This document shows, piece after piece, positions 53,301-63,614 of a stretch of DNA of 64,000 nucleotides. The notes under the pieces were generated by a model, which saw only the letters and a list, made by a program, of their open reading frames with translations, searched no databases and was not told the origin of the DNA. Location of the stretch: assembly GCA_013334395.1 (NCBI GenBank), contig JAAXXS010000001.1:40723-104722 (forward strand). The letters run 5' to 3'. This DNA is from Holophagaceae bacterium (GTDB taxonomy: Bacteria > Acidobacteriota > Holophagae > Holophagales > Holophagaceae). The position numbers and the translations under genes are program-made. Position 1 is the first letter of the stretch; the number at the start of each line of letters is the position of its first letter.

Positions 53301-56300
53301 ACTGCGGGTGCGTGGCCGACCGGCTCCGTGAGCCTGACCGGACCCCAGGGACCCCAGGGTCTGCAGGGCATCCAGGGCCCCCAGGGCCTCAATGGTCCCG
53401 CGGGACCGCAGGGTGTGGCGGGTGCCACGGGGGCGGTCGGCCCCATTGGCGCGACCGGCGCTGCGGGTACGGCAGGGCAGGCGGGTCTGGACGGCCGCAC
53501 GGTGCTGAACGGCGCCGGAATTCCCGTGGCCACCGGCGCCGGCGGCGTGGTGGGGGACTTCTATCTGGATACCGCGACCAATGTCCTCTACGGGCCGAAG
53601 GTCAGCGCGAGCAGCTGGGCGGGGCTCACGGGCGTGAGCCTGGTGGGACCGGCCGGCGGGCCAGTGGGTCCCACCGGACCGACCGGCGCGACGGGCTCGA
53701 CGGGTTCCCAGGGCGCGACGGGCAGCACGGGCCCCCAGGGCTCCATGGGTCTCACAGGCCCCATCGGACCCACGGGCGCGACGGGTGCGGCGGGCCCCCA
53801 GGGCGCGCAGGGCGTGGCGGGTGTGGCGGGCCAGACGGTGGTCGCCGCCAAGGCCCTCCTGAGTGGGGCGGTCGTTCCGACGTCTGAAGGCGTGGATGGG
53901 GACTTCTACCTGAACACGGCGAACAGCACGCTCTATGGGCCGAAGGCCTCGGGCGTGTGGCCCGAAGTGGGCGTGAATATCATTGGTGCCACCGGCCAGC
54001 AGGGCCTCCAGGGCACGGCGGGCGCCACGGGTTCGACGGGTGCCACGGGCGCAACCGGGCCCCAGGGACCGGCCGGGCTGCAGGGCATCCAGGGCTCCCA
54101 GGGCCTGGCGGGTGCGACGGGCCTGACGGGTGCCACGGGGCCCCAGGGCCTGGAGGGCATGGCGGGACCCACGGGCGCCACCGGCGCCACGGGCAGCCAG
54201 GGCGCGACGGGCCTCACGGGCGCCACGGGCCCCCAGGGGGTGCAGGGCATCCAGGGCGTGCAGGGCGTGACGGGCACCAACGGCCAGATCCTGATTGCCG
54301 GAAGCGCGGCGCTGTCGGGCACGACGAACCCCGCGAACACCGTGGGCGTGGACGGCGACTTCTACGTGAACACCACGACGAACATGATCTTTGGACCCAA
54401 GGTGGGCGGCGTGTGGCCCAGCGGGTCCGTGAGCATGGTCGGGCCGCAAGGCCAGACGGGCGCGCAGGGCAGCCAGGGCGTGCAGGGCGTGGCGGGCAGC
54501 AACGGCGTGAACGGCGCCACGGGACCGCAGGGCCCCCAGGGCGTGGCGGGTCCCACGGGCCCCCAGGGCAACACGGGCACCGCCGGTCAGATCCTGATCG
54601 CGGGCAACGCGGCGCTGTCGGGGACCGTGAATCCCACGGCGGACATCGGCGTGAACGGGGACTTCTATGTGAACACCACCAACAACACGATCTTTGGACC
54701 CAAGGCCAACAACGTCTGGCCGGGCAGCTCCGTAAGCATCGTCGGCCCCGCGGGCCCGGCGGGGGCGCAGGGCACCACCGGCGCGCAGGGCACGGTGGGC
54801 GCCACGGGTGCGACCGGCGCAACGGGCGTGGCCGGTGTGGCCGGTCCGGTGGGCCCCCAGGGCCCCATCGGTGCGACCGGTGCGACCGGCGCCAAGGGTG
54901 ATACCGGGACGGCCGGGCAGACGGTGATCGCAGGCAAGGCCGTGCTGTATGGCACGGTCAACCCGGCTGCAAGCCTGGGCGTGGATGGGGACTTCTACAT
55001 CAACACGGCGAGCTCGGTGCTCTATGGCCCCAAGGCCGCCGGCGCGTGGCCCGTGGTGGGCGTGAACCTGGTGGGCCCCCAGGGTCCGGCGGGGCCGCAG
55101 GGCGCAACGGGGCTCCAGGGCCCGCAGGGAACGCAGGGCGTGGCGGGCATCCAGGGCGCCATCGGCGCCACGGGCGCGGCGGGAACCACCGGAGCGACGG
55201 GCGCAGCGGGTGCCACGGGTCCGCAGGGCGGGGTCGGTGCCACCGGCGCGGCCGGCGCGCAGGGCGCCCAGGGCGTCCAGGGCGTCCAGGGCGTGAAGGG
55301 TTCTGACGGTCAGACGCTGGTGGCGGGCAGCGCGGCGCTGTCGGGAACCGGGGATCCCGCGGCCGGCACCGGCGCGAACGGCGACTTCTACGTGAACACG
55401 ACGACAAACATGCTGTTCGGGCCCAAGGCGAGTGGTGCCTGGCCCTCCGGCTCCGTGAGCATCGTGGGCCCCCAGGGCCCGCAGGGCATCCAGGGCATCC
55501 AGGGCGTGCAGGGCCTCGCGGGTGTGAACGGCATCAACGGGGCGACCGGGCCGCAGGGTCCGCAGGGCCTCCAGGGCGAGACGGGCGCGCAGGGCAGCGC
55601 CGGCAGCGCCGGGCAGATCCTGATCGCGGGCAACGCGGCGCTGTCAGGCACGGTGGATCCCGCCGCCAGCGTGGGCGTGAACGGCGACTTCTACGTGAAC
55701 ATCACGACGAACATGGTCTTTGGCCCCAAGACGGCGGGCGCGTGGCCCACCGGGTCCGTGAGCATGGTCGGCCCCCAGGGCCACCAGGGCGTGCAGGGCG
55801 CTGTGGGCCCCCAGGGCGCCACGGGTTCCACCGGCGCCCAGGGCCTGGTGGGCGCCACCGGACCGGTCGGACCCATCGGTCCCGCGGGCGCCAAGGGCGA
55901 CACCGGCGCCACCGGCGCCACCGGGGTCACCCCGTTCAGCCTGAACGGCTCCGACGTGGCCTACACCACGGGCTCCATGGGCATTGGCCTCGCCTCCCCC
56001 GATGCCAGCGCGCTGCTGGACCTCAGCAGCACCAGCAAGGGCTTCCTGGCCCCCCGCATGACCTCCTCCCTGCGGGGCAGCATCGCCAACCCCGCTCAGG
56101 GTCTGGCGGTCTACGACACGGACATCAAAGAGCTCATGTTCTACACCGGTACCGGCTGGGCCAAACCCGGCAGCAGCTCCACCAGCGGCGTCTCCCTCGT
56201 GAGCGGCACCTCGCCGGTCGTGGTCACCAGCGGCGACAGCACGCCCACCATCAGCCTGCCCGCGGCGACTTCGCTCGTGGACGGCTACCTCAAGGCCGAG

Positions 56301-59300
56301 GACTGGGTCACGTTCAACGCCAAGGGTTCCGTGAGCAGCATTGCCACCACGGGGCCTTTGACCGGAGGACCCATCACCACCAGCGGGACCCTGGGCATCA
56401 ACCTGGCCAGCGGAAGCCAGGACGGCTATGTGGCCGCGGCGGACTTTGCGAAATTCACCCTCGGCGCCAACAGGGCCGCAACCTTCGCCGCCGGCACCTA
56501 CCTGCAGGCGGACGGCAGCGTGGCCGCCACCGGCGCCCTGAACCTGGGCGGCTTCAAGCTCCAGAACCTCGCGGAACCCGTTGCCGCTGGAGATGCTGCC
56601 AACAAGACCTACGTGGACAGCTTCAACGGCGGGTTGATCTGGAAGGCCTCGGTCATCGATTTCAGTGCGACGGCTCCCACCGGGGCCACTGTTGAAGCGC
56701 GTTACATCGCCAGCGCTGATTGGATGGTAGGAGTCCGTACAGACCCCGAGGTTCCCGTCACCAGCAATGCGGCCAACGACATCATGACCCTGCAGTCCAC
56801 GGGGCCCGACGTGTGGGTCAAGCTCACACCCACCGCCAAGGACGCGGTCTTTGCGACGACGCCCCATAACGGCTATGTCTACAACGGAACCTCCTGGGCC
56901 CAGTTCAACAGCGGGGCCACCTACACCTTCATCGGTGCCTTGAAGAACGTCGCCAACACCATCTCTGTGGATGCCGGCGGCATCATCGACACCCACCTCA
57001 AGGATGGCGCCGTCACCGCGCCCAAGCTGGCGCCCATGGGGGCCTCGGCCTCTGGCCAGGTCCTGGCCTGGGATGGCACCAAGTGGGGTGCCTCCAGCGG
57101 CTCCAGCGGCACGGTCACCAGCGTCATCGCGGGCACGGGCCTCTCCGGTGGCACCATCACCGCCACGGGCACCCTGGCCCTGGCGAACACAGGGGTCACG
57201 GCCGGCACCTATGCTCGGGCCAATGTCACTGTGAACGCCCAGGGGCAGATCACCGGCGCCTCCAATGGCCTCGGCATCAACCTGGCCACCGAGGTCAGCG
57301 GTGTGCTGCCCCTGACCCAGGGCGGCACGGGCGCCAACAGCAAGGCGGGGGCGGCCAACGCCATCCTGCCCGCCCAGGCCACCAACAGCGGCAAGGTGCT
57401 CACCACGGACGGCACCAACGTGAGCTGGGGCGCCTCCTCGGCCCAGTGGACCAGCACCGGCACTGACGTGGGCTACAGCACCGGCGGCGTGGGCGTGGGC
57501 ACCACCACCCCCAATGCCAACGCGGCGCTGGAAGTCAGCAGCACCACCAAGGGCTTCCTGCAGCCCCGGCTGGCCCTGGTGGCCACCTACAACCCCGCCC
57601 CCCTCGCGGCCCACGTGGCTGGGATGATGGTCTGGAACACCGCCACGGCCAATGACGTCACACCGGGGCTCTTTGTGAACACCGGCTTCTACTGGTCCCG
57701 GATCACCACGGCGGCGGTGGCGCCCATCATCACCACCACCGCAGCCAGCTCCATCGCCCTGACCACGGCCACCTCCGGGGTGACCATCACGTCCGACGGC
57801 GGGGCCACCATCACCGCCAGCGGCGTGTGCTGGGCCATCACGGCCAATCCGACCACGGCCAACACCAAGACCACCAACAACATGGCCACGGGCAGCTTCA
57901 GCAGCAACCTGACGGGCCTCACGGCGAACACCCTCTACTACGTGCGGGCCTATGCCACCAACAGTGTGGGTACGGTCTACGGCAACCAGGTGACCTTCAC
58001 CACGCTGCCCAACCTGCCGACGCTCTCCACCACGGCGGCCTCGAGCATCACCGGCGTGAGTGCGACCAGCGGCGGGTCCATCTCGGGCACGGCCATCGGC
58101 ACCATCACGGCTGCGGGCGTGGCCTATGCCACCACTCCGGCTCCGACCACAGCTAGCAACGTGGCGGCCGCAGCGACCCTGGTGCAGACCGGGGCCTTCA
58201 CGGCCAGCCTCACGGGCCTGGCTCCGGGCACGCTCTACTACATCCGGTCCTACGCCACCAATGCGGCGGGCACGAGCTACGGCCCCCAGAGCAGCTTCAC
58301 CACCCTGGTGGTGGCGCCCACTGTCTCGGCCACCACCGCGGTCAGCAGCATCACCGCCACCACCGCCAGTTCCGGTGGCACCCTAGGGACCAACGGTGGC
58401 GGCACCATCTCGGCCAACGGCGTCTGCTGGGGCACCACCAGCGGACCCACGGTGGCCCTCGCCACCAAGACCACGAACACGGTGGGTGCCACCTGGACCA
58501 GCAGCCTCACGGGCCTGCTCCCCGGCACCACATACTATGTCCGCGCCTACGCCACCAATAGCGCTGGCACCACGTACGGCCCCGAGGTCAGCTTCACCAC
58601 GCTCACCACCACGCCGACCCTGACCACCACCGCCTATAGCGGGCTCACGGGGACTGCAGTCGTGAGCGGGGGATCCATCAGCGCCACCGGCGGGACCCCC
58701 ATTACAGCCGTCGGCGTGTGCTGGAGCACGAGTTCTGGGACAGAATCGATCAGCGGCGAGCACACCACCGACACGGTGGTTCAGTCCGGTGCCTTCGCCA
58801 GCAGCATCACCGGACTCACGACGGGTACCACCTATTACTTGAAGGCCTACGCCACCAACAACGTGGGCACCTCCTATGGCGGTGAGATCAGCTTCACGCC
58901 CACCAATGTCGTCAAATTTAGCTACACCGGCAACCTCCAGACCTGGACCGTGCCTGCGGGCATCAGCTCCGTGACCGTCAAGGTCTGGGGCGCGGGTGGC
59001 ATGTATGGAAGCGATGGTAGTGGTAGCGGTAGCTCCATCCCCGGTGGCTCTGGCGGCTACGCCCGCGGCACCCTGGCTGTGACGCCGGGCCAAGTTCTCA
59101 CCATCGTGGTGGGAGGTACAGGAGGCCGCACCACCACCATGAATACCTACGCCTCCGGCGGCTACAACGGCGGCGGAGATTCCTACTGCAACACACTCGG
59201 GGCGAGTTACGGCCCCGGCGTGGGCGGGGGTGGCGGTGGTACCGATGTGCGGGCCGGGGGATCCGCCCTCACCAACCGAGTCATCGTGGCCGGCGGTGGC

Positions 59301-59777
59301 GGTGGCGGTGGCGCCAATGTGGTCGGCTGGCTGACTTGGGCCTCTGCCCAATCCGGGTACAGCGGCAGTTTTGCTCCCTTTTCTTCTGCTGCGCAAGGCG
59401 GTAATGGTGGCGGTAACGGTGGGACCGGTTCACTCGCCGGCTCCTGGGGCGCATTCCAGACCTACAGTGTCAATCCCGTGGCAAGTTCTCCTGGCGGCCA
59501 AAGTCAAGGTGGTTATACCGGCGCATGGGGAGGCGGTTTCGGAGCAGGCGGCTTCGGTTATGGTGGGAACGCCAGCTCCGGTGGTACATTGTCTAGTAAC
59601 GGTCGCTTCTTTTGCGGCGGCGGCGGCGGTTACTACGGTGGCAGTTTCGGAGGAGATGCCAGCGGTGCAGGCGGATCCGGTTACCTTGGCGGCGTGACGA
59701 ACGGCTCCTGGACCCCCCTCGGGGGCGAGTCCCTCCTGCCCAGCGGCAACAACGGCAAGGCGGAAATCAGCTTCTGA
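50382..59777 (+). CDS. Giant (3131 aa) collagen-like surface fibre protein with phage-tail-fibre-like, FN3-like and Gly-rich C-terminal regions
   Basis: Signal peptide [24 protein letters not shown]; long Gly-X-Y runs; 14 interruptions of the type [55 protein letters not shown]; [21 protein letters not shown]; [23 protein letters not shown] repeats; Gly-rich end. Confidence 0.88.
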   Translation: MLQMFRTLSFAAALACGVTPLFAQELPLAAAADAAPAPTIAYQGRLIEGTTPANGARQFVFSILDSAGAEQWSSGQQTLTVSDGLYSVVLGGTGMPGLPAAMLVKAGLTLHITLSGQALVPDATIVPAFQARSAWEVTGSFSGDLSGTQNQILIMKLQGTPLDLTTNAPTAGQALVFNGTKWVPSTVVGTPGQTGPQGPQGPTGVAGPSGPTGLTGPAGATGAPGLNGLDGRTVLHGAGTPVATGAGGVVGDFYLDTVASVLYGPKASASSWAGLTGVSLVGPAGGPVGPAGPTGPTGSTGSQGATGNTGPMGPMGFTGPIGPTGATGAVGPQGAQGTAGVAGQTVIAAKALLSGVAVPTTQGVDGDFYLDTTTSTLYGPRASGVWPVTGVNIVGPAGQQGLQGVAGATGSTGSTGATGPQGPIGLQGIQGPQGLVGPTGLTGATGPEGLQGVAGPTGTSGATGSQGATGLTGATGPQGVQGIQGVQGVTGTNGQILIAGSAALSGTTNPANTVGVDGDFYVNTTTNVVFGPKVGGAWPSGSVSMVGPQGQAGAQGVQGPQGLGGVNGVNGATGPQGPQGATGPVGPQGNTGEAGQLLIAGKAALSGTVNPLASVGVDGDFYVNITTNMVFGPKTSGAWPGGSVSIIGPVGPAGAQGTTGAQGVAGPAGPAGMAGVAGPAGPVGPQGPIGATGAKGDTGAAGQTLIAGKAVLYGTTAPAASLGVDGDFYINTASYVLYGPRTAGAWPVAGVNLVGPQGPAGLQGLTGLQGAQGPAGVQGIQGSTGTAGPAGPTGSSGAAGSVGPQGVAGATGAAGAQGAQGIQGPQGVKGSDGQTLVAGSAALSGSTNPTAGIGVDGDFYVNITTNMLFGPKASGVWPAGSVSIVGPQGAQGIQGIQGVQGLAGVNGINGATGPQGPQGVAGPTGPEGATGSAGQILIAGKAALSGAVNPAAGVGVDGDFYVNITTNMVFGPKTAGAWPTGSVSLTGPQGPQGLQGIQGPQGLNGPAGPQGVAGATGAVGPIGATGAAGTAGQAGLDGRTVLNGAGIPVATGAGGVVGDFYLDTATNVLYGPKVSASSWAGLTGVSLVGPAGGPVGPTGPTGATGSTGSQGATGSTGPQGSMGLTGPIGPTGATGAAGPQGAQGVAGVAGQTVVAAKALLSGAVVPTSEGVDGDFYLNTANSTLYGPKASGVWPEVGVNIIGATGQQGLQGTAGATGSTGATGATGPQGPAGLQGIQGSQGLAGATGLTGATGPQGLEGMAGPTGATGATGSQGATGLTGATGPQGVQGIQGVQGVTGTNGQILIAGSAALSGTTNPANTVGVDGDFYVNTTTNMIFGPKVGGVWPSGSVSMVGPQGQTGAQGSQGVQGVAGSNGVNGATGPQGPQGVAGPTGPQGNTGTAGQILIAGNAALSGTVNPTADIGVNGDFYVNTTNNTIFGPKANNVWPGSSVSIVGPAGPAGAQGTTGAQGTVGATGATGATGVAGVAGPVGPQGPIGATGATGAKGDTGTAGQTVIAGKAVLYGTVNPAASLGVDGDFYINTASSVLYGPKAAGAWPVVGVNLVGPQGPAGPQGATGLQGPQGTQGVAGIQGAIGATGAAGTTGATGAAGATGPQGGVGATGAAGAQGAQGVQGVQGVKGSDGQTLVAGSAALSGTGDPAAGTGANGDFYVNTTTNMLFGPKASGAWPSGSVSIVGPQGPQGIQGIQGVQGLAGVNGINGATGPQGPQGLQGETGAQGSAGSAGQILIAGNAALSGTVDPAASVGVNGDFYVNITTNMVFGPKTAGAWPTGSVSMVGPQGHQGVQGAVGPQGATGSTGAQGLVGATGPVGPIGPAGAKGDTGATGATGVTPFSLNGSDVAYTTGSMGIGLASPDASALLDLSSTSKGFLAPRMTSSLRGSIANPAQGLAVYDTDIKELMFYTGTGWAKPGSSSTSGVSLVSGTSPVVVTSGDSTPTISLPAATSLVDGYLKAEDWVTFNAKGSVSSIATTGPLTGGPITTSGTLGINLASGSQDGYVAAADFAKFTLGANRAATFAAGTYLQADGSVAATGALNLGGFKLQNLAEPVAAGDAANKTYVDSFNGGLIWKASVIDFSATAPTGATVEARYIASADWMVGVRTDPEVPVTSNAANDIMTLQSTGPDVWVKLTPTAKDAVFATTPHNGYVYNGTSWAQFNSGATYTFIGALKNVANTISVDAGGIIDTHLKDGAVTAPKLAPMGASASGQVLAWDGTKWGASSGSSGTVTSVIAGTGLSGGTITATGTLALANTGVTAGTYARANVTVNAQGQITGASNGLGINLATEVSGVLPLTQGGTGANSKAGAANAILPAQATNSGKVLTTDGTNVSWGASSAQWTSTGTDVGYSTGGVGVGTTTPNANAALEVSSTTKGFLQPRLALVATYNPAPLAAHVAGMMVWNTATANDVTPGLFVNTGFYWSRITTAAVAPIITTTAASSIALTTATSGVTITSDGGATITASGVCWAITANPTTANTKTTNNMATGSFSSNLTGLTANTLYYVRAYATNSVGTVYGNQVTFTTLPNLPTLSTTAASSITGVSATSGGSISGTAIGTITAAGVAYATTPAPTTASNVAAAATLVQTGAFTASLTGLAPGTLYYIRSYATNAAGTSYGPQSSFTTLVVAPTVSATTAVSSITATTASSGGTLGTNGGGTISANGVCWGTTSGPTVALATKTTNTVGATWTSSLTGLLPGTTYYVRAYATNSAGTTYGPEVSFTTLTTTPTLTTTAYSGLTGTAVVSGGSISATGGTPITAVGVCWSTSSGTESISGEHTTDTVVQSGAFASSITGLTTGTTYYLKAYATNNVGTSYGGEISFTPTNVVKFSYTGNLQTWTVPAGISSVTVKVWGAGGMYGSDGSGSGSSIPGGSGGYARGTLAVTPGQVLTIVVGGTGGRTTTMNTYASGGYNGGGDSYCNTLGASYGPGVGGGGGGTDVRAGGSALTNRVIVAGGGGGGGANVVGWLTWASAQSGYSGSFAPFSSAAQGGNGGGNGGTGSLAGSWGAFQTYSVNPVASSPGGQSQGGYTGAWGGGFGAGGFGYGGNASSGGTLSSNGRFFCGGGGGYYGGSFGGDASGAGGSGYLGGVTNGSWTPLGGESLLPSGNNGKAEISF
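51072..53492 (+). repeat. Copy 1 of a 7-module collagen super-repeat (2421 bp)
   Basis: Modules 1-7 match modules 8-14 in order; boundaries arbitrary within the period. Confidence 0.8.
53493..55922 (+). repeat. Copy 2 of the 7-module collagen super-repeat (2430 bp)
   Basis: Offset 2421 bp for modules 1, 3, 4 and 2430 bp for modules 5, 6, 7: a 9-bp indel lies between modules 4 and 5. Confidence 0.8.
57721..58908 (+). repeat. Four tandem FN3-like repeats (about 300 bp each) within the fibre gene
   Basis: [25 protein letters not shown] / [25 protein letters not shown] / [25 protein letters not shown] / [25 protein letters not shown]. Confidence 0.85.
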
Positions 59778-59808
59778 GCCCACCCCTGACACTTGACGCG
59801 TTAACCAC

Positions 59809-59834
59809 GGCTGCGCTCCCCCCGGAGCGCAGCC
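59809..59834 (+). terminator. Terminator-like hairpin after the fibre gene
   Basis: GGCTGCGCTCC-cccc-GGAGCGCAGCC. Confidence 0.65.
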
Positions 59835-59862
59835 CCCCTTGGAAAGTGAGCCCCGGAGCCCC

Positions 59863-60153
59863 ATGTCCTTCCAGATGGAAGTGAGCGCCGGCCGGATCCA
59901 CCTGTGGGTCCACGGGCCCCTGGGTCCGCCGGAGGTGGCGCGGCTGCGGGACGCCCTGACGCCCCTGCTGGAGGGCCGCCCCCGGGACCTGCGGCTGGAG
60001 CTGGTGGGCATGCCCGAGCTGGATGAGGCCACCCGCGCCGCCCTGCGGGAGTTGCAGACCTTCGTCAATCGGGAGGACCGCCGTCTGAACATCGTCCACA
60101 GCGGCGGACCCCGGCCTTGCCCCATCCCTGCGGGCGCTGAAACCACCGGCTGA
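59863..60153 (+). CDS. STAS-like domain protein
   Basis: 96 aa MSFQMEVSAGRIHLWVHGPLGPPEVARLRDALTPLLEGRPRDLRLELVGMPELDEATRAALRELQTFVN. Confidence 0.5.
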   Translation: MSFQMEVSAGRIHLWVHGPLGPPEVARLRDALTPLLEGRPRDLRLELVGMPELDEATRAALRELQTFVNREDRRLNIVHSGGPRPCPIPAGAETTG

Positions 60154-60178
60154 GGAATTCAAGCAAAAGGCAAAAGCA

Positions 60179-60282
60179 GCCACCGATGAATACCGATAAC
60201 TGCTGATAAAAGCATGATAAAAAAACACTAATGATTTTTCAGTTGAGTCTTTATCAGCTTTTTATCGGTGTTCATCGGTGGC
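60179..60282. repeat. Long imperfect inverted repeat (locus C)
   Basis: GCCACCGATGAATACCGATAA (60179-60199) vs TTATCGGTGTTCATCGGTGGC (60262-60282), 1 mismatch in 21; inner arms GCTGATAAA (60202-60210) / TTTATCAGC (60250-60258) perfect. Confidence 0.85.
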
Positions 60283-60348
60283 CAAAGATCCTTTGCCTTT
60301 ATCCCCTTCATTCCCTGCATCCCTGTTTCAAAAGCCTTGTTGACGGGG

Positions 60349-60800
60349 ATGGAGAGCAGCTTCCTCTGCTTCCGCCTGGGACCGTGGCACACCAACCACC
60401 GCAAGCGGCTGGTCAAGGCCCCCAAGCTGCACTTCTACGATGCGGGCCTGGTCTGCCACCTGCTGGGCCTCCGCACTGCCCAGCAGGTGGCGACGCATCC
60501 CTTGCGGGGCGCCATCTTCGAGAGCTGGGTGGCCTCGGAGGTGATGAAGCGGCACCTCAACCAGGGCCTGGAAGCTGCGGCCTGGCACGACCGAGAGATC
60601 TCCGGGCTGGAGATGGATCTGGTCCTGCAGGAACCCGACCGCATCCGCCTCGTGGAAATCAAATCCGGGCAGACCCTGGAGGGCTCCTGGCTGCGAAGGA
60701 GGCCCTGGAAGCCCGGTCCATCGGCTAGGCCATCGACCCCTTCCTGGTCTATGGTGGCGACCAGCCGCAGGTCCGCAGCGGGGTCCAGGTGCTCCCCTGA
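60349..60800 (+). pseudogene. 5'-truncated, frameshifted remnant of an AAA/DUF4143-family ATPase
   Basis: PWHTNHRKRLVKAPKLHFYDAGLVCHLLGL...GAIFESWVASEVMKRHLNQG...LEMDLVLQEPDRIRLVEIKSGQTLEGS, then in another frame after a TAG: AIDPFLVYGGDQPQVRSGVQVLP*. Confidence 0.75.
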
Positions 60801-60867
60801 GACTGTCTCGAAGCCTTAGGCCCAACGACCACCGTGGGTCGCTGAGAGCTGGCACCAAAGCGGTGGC

Positions 60868-62871
60868 TCAGTCGGGCAGGGAGTCCCCAACCGGCAGCAC
60901 CAGCCTCGCCGTGGTGCCCTGGCCTTCGGTGCTCTCCAGCTCGAGGCGGCCGCCGTGGAGCTCGGCGATGGTGCGCACCAGGTGCAGGCCCAGGCCCATG
61001 CCGGGGATCTGGCCGACGTTGCGGCCCCGGAAGTAGCGGGTGGTGAGCTGCGGGAGCTGATCGGCGGGGATGCCCTGGCCCTGATCCTGGACCTCCAGCT
61101 GCAGCCAGCCGTCCTGGGCCTGGGCCCGCAGGTGCACGGGGCTGCCCGCGGGGGAATACTTGAAGGCGTTGTCCAGCAGGTTCAGCAGGGCGGCGCCCAG
61201 CAGGTCCCGGTCGCAGAGGGTGGTCTTGGGCAGGTCGTCCAGGTCCGCCCGCAGGTCGCGCCGGGAGGTGTCGGCGGCCCGCTTCACCACCTCGGTCAGC
61301 AGCGCGGGCAGCACCACCGGCTCGGGCTGCAGGGCCCGCAGACCCGAGGCGATGCGGTCTGTGGTGAGCCAGGTGTCGAGCAGGTGCAGCAGGCTGCCCA
61401 CCCCCTGCTGGATGGACTGGGTGCTGCGGAGCAGATCAGCGGGAGGGGCGTCCACGGAGAGGCGGGCCATCTGGGCGGCGCCGTCCATGACGGCCAGGGG
61501 GGTCCTGAACTCGTGGGACACCAGGGAGAGGAACTGGCGCTGCTCGGCTACCACCTGCCGCTCGCGTTGGAGGGCCTCGGCGGTGCGGGCCTGCTCCTCT
61601 CGCAGCTCCCGGGTGCGGGCTTCGACCTGGCCTTCTAGCTCCACCTGGTGCCGGGCAATGGTCTCCAGGGTCTCCCTCTGGGCGGCGTCCCGCTCCTCCT
61701 TGATGCGGCCCATGCGGTCGGCCAGGGGCAGGCTCATGAGGACCAGGTGCACCATGGCGCCCAGGTGCATGCCATATTCGGCCAGGAAGTCGGCGTTGTG
61801 CATGGAGAGGTTGCTGGCGACCCGGAAGAGACCACCGATCAGCTGTGGCGAGAACGCCAGCAGATAGAACATCGCCGTCCGGTTGCGCCGCAGGGACATG
61901 ACCAGGGCCCCGGCCAGGTTGGCGACGATGATCACCAGGAGGGCCAACTGGGTCAGCGGGGCCACCCGGTAGTAGCCGCCCAGGGCGGTGGCGAAGAGGA
62001 AGACGGCGGTCAGACCCACGCCCACGGCCCGGTAGGCACGGTCCAGTCGCGGGAAGGCGCTGCCGAAGTCGGTCAGGACGGAGAAGATGTACACCGCCAG
62101 CCAGGGCTGCACCACCACGGACAGCGGCACGCCCCAGCGGATGGACAGGTCCGACCCGGGGAACAGGTAGCGCTCTGCATGTCCATTGAGGGTGGCGAAC
62201 ATCAGGAGCATGGCCGCCACGTAGGCCGCGTAGTAGAAGTGGATGGGCTCCCGCAGCTTGATCAGGTAGATCAGGTTGGTCACCAGGATGATCAACCCCA
62301 CACCGTAGAAGAGCCCGTAGAGCAGGGCCTCCGTGCTTACGGCCTGCTGGAAGGTGGCTGGGTCCCAGAGGATCGGCCGGAGCACACGGGCCCCTGGAGT
62401 CTCGGCCCGCAGGTAGTAGGTGGCTTCGGTGCCAGGCTGGGCCGGGGCCTCCAGGCGGAAGACCGGCGCCAGGTAGGGGATCTGGCGTACCGCGAAGGGC
62501 AGCCCCGCGCCCGCGATGGCGGCCTCGTAGCCCCCGTCGGGCCGGGGCGTGAAGAGGCTGACCTCGCGGAGGTAGGAGGGCTTCACCTCCAGCCAGGAGA
62601 TTGGGCGTTGCTTCCCGGACAGCCGCAGGGTGAAGCGCACCCACATGGGGTCCTTGCCGTAGCCCTTGGTGACATTCCCGGCCAGCGGCACGAAGCGGCC
62701 TTCGGCGGCGGCCTGCAGGGCCTGCTCCAGGGTGCCTGCCGGGGCCCCCATGAGGACCTCCATGTGACCCGCCAGGGGGAGGCGGTCGTGCTGGCCCAGC
62801 TCCACGGGTGGGGCGGCCCAGAGGCTAAGGCCCAGCAGCAGGAATCCCAGGCTGCGGAGCAGGCCGCTCAT
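60868..62871 (-). CDS. 7TMR-DISM sensor histidine kinase
   Basis: N-terminal 7TMR-DISM extracellular-like domain, multiple TM helices, LSLVSHEFRTPLAVMDG H-box, ATPase motifs NAFKYSPAG and GMGLGLHLVRTI. Confidence 0.88.
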   Translation of the reverse strand: MSGLLRSLGFLLLGLSLWAAPPVELGQHDRLPLAGHMEVLMGAPAGTLEQALQAAAEGRFVPLAGNVTKGYGKDPMWVRFTLRLSGKQRPISWLEVKPSYLREVSLFTPRPDGGYEAAIAGAGLPFAVRQIPYLAPVFRLEAPAQPGTEATYYLRAETPGARVLRPILWDPATFQQAVSTEALLYGLFYGVGLIILVTNLIYLIKLREPIHFYYAAYVAAMLLMFATLNGHAERYLFPGSDLSIRWGVPLSVVVQPWLAVYIFSVLTDFGSAFPRLDRAYRAVGVGLTAVFLFATALGGYYRVAPLTQLALLVIIVANLAGALVMSLRRNRTAMFYLLAFSPQLIGGLFRVASNLSMHNADFLAEYGMHLGAMVHLVLMSLPLADRMGRIKEERDAAQRETLETIARHQVELEGQVEARTRELREEQARTAEALQRERQVVAEQRQFLSLVSHEFRTPLAVMDGAAQMARLSVDAPPADLLRSTQSIQQGVGSLLHLLDTWLTTDRIASGLRALQPEPVVLPALLTEVVKRAADTSRRDLRADLDDLPKTTLCDRDLLGAALLNLLDNAFKYSPAGSPVHLRAQAQDGWLQLEVQDQGQGIPADQLPQLTTRYFRGRNVGQIPGMGLGLHLVRTIAELHGGRLELESTEGQGTTARLVLPVGDSLPD

Positions 62872-63578
62872 GACTGGGGGGCCTCGTCCATCCGGAACGC
62901 ATAGCCGGTGCCATGGAGGGTGCGGAGGGGGAAGGCGTCCTCGGGCGCGGCCCCGGCAACCTTGGCCCGCAGCCGGCTCACGGCGCTGGCCAGGCGCATG
63001 TAGACCTTCTCTCCGCCTTCCCAGTGGAGGGCCCGGATCAGATCTTCCCGGTCCACAGAGGTACCGGGGTCCGCCAGCAGGCAGGCCAGGATGAGGCGCT
63101 CGTTCTCGGTGAGCTCGATGGCGGTGCCATCCGGAGCCTCCAGCACACCCCGGCCCCGGGACAGCTTCCAGGGCTGCCGCAGCCGGGGCTTGGCCTGGGC
63201 CAGGCGCCGGTGGAGGCTGGTGAGGGAAGCGGCCAGCTCGGCCATGTCCACGGGCTTGACGAAGTAGAGGTCCGCGCCCTGGTGCATCCCCCGGATGCGG
63301 TCGTCCAGGAGGGCCCGGGCCGTCAGCATGACGATCCCCAGGTGGGGCCGCTCCCGGCGCAGGCGCGCCGCGGCGGACAGACCGTCCTCGCCGGGCAGGC
63401 CGATGTCCAGCACCACGATGTCCACGGGCCGCTCCTGCAGAAGACGGTCCAGGGCCTCCGAGGAGCCCACGCCGAAGACCCGGAGGCCGAAGCGGGGCAG
63501 CACCGAGACCAGGATGTCCCGCAAGGCATCGTTGTCCTCGCAGACAGCTACCTGGATGGGAGCGGAAGGGTGATCCAT
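62868..63578 (-). CDS. OmpR-type response regulator
   Basis: VCEDNDALRDILVSVLPRFGLRVFG; DIVVLDIGLPGEDGLSAAARLR; winged-helix C-terminus. Confidence 0.9.
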   Translation of the reverse strand: MDHPSAPIQVAVCEDNDALRDILVSVLPRFGLRVFGVGSSEALDRLLQERPVDIVVLDIGLPGEDGLSAAARLRRERPHLGIVMLTARALLDDRIRGMHQGADLYFVKPVDMAELAASLTSLHRRLAQAKPRLRQPWKLSRGRGVLEAPDGTAIELTENERLILACLLADPGTSVDREDLIRALHWEGGEKVYMRLASAVSRLRAKVAGAAPEDAFPLRTLHGTGYAFRMDEAPQS

Positions 63579-63614
63579 CGCTTTAGTCTGGCAGGAAGGT
63601 GGGGGCTATGCGCT

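Noticed and set aside
50043-54449. 1468-aa antisense ORF opposite the fibre gene
   Set aside because: Low-complexity Arg/Ala/Gly/His-rich translation that mirrors the Gly-X-Y repeats; a shadow ORF from high GC and strict codon bias with no domain or start signal.
50382-59777. Prophage tail-fibre locus
   Set aside because: Only tail-fibre-like phrases are present; no capsid, portal, terminase, baseplate or integrase genes nearby, and the protein has a signal peptide.
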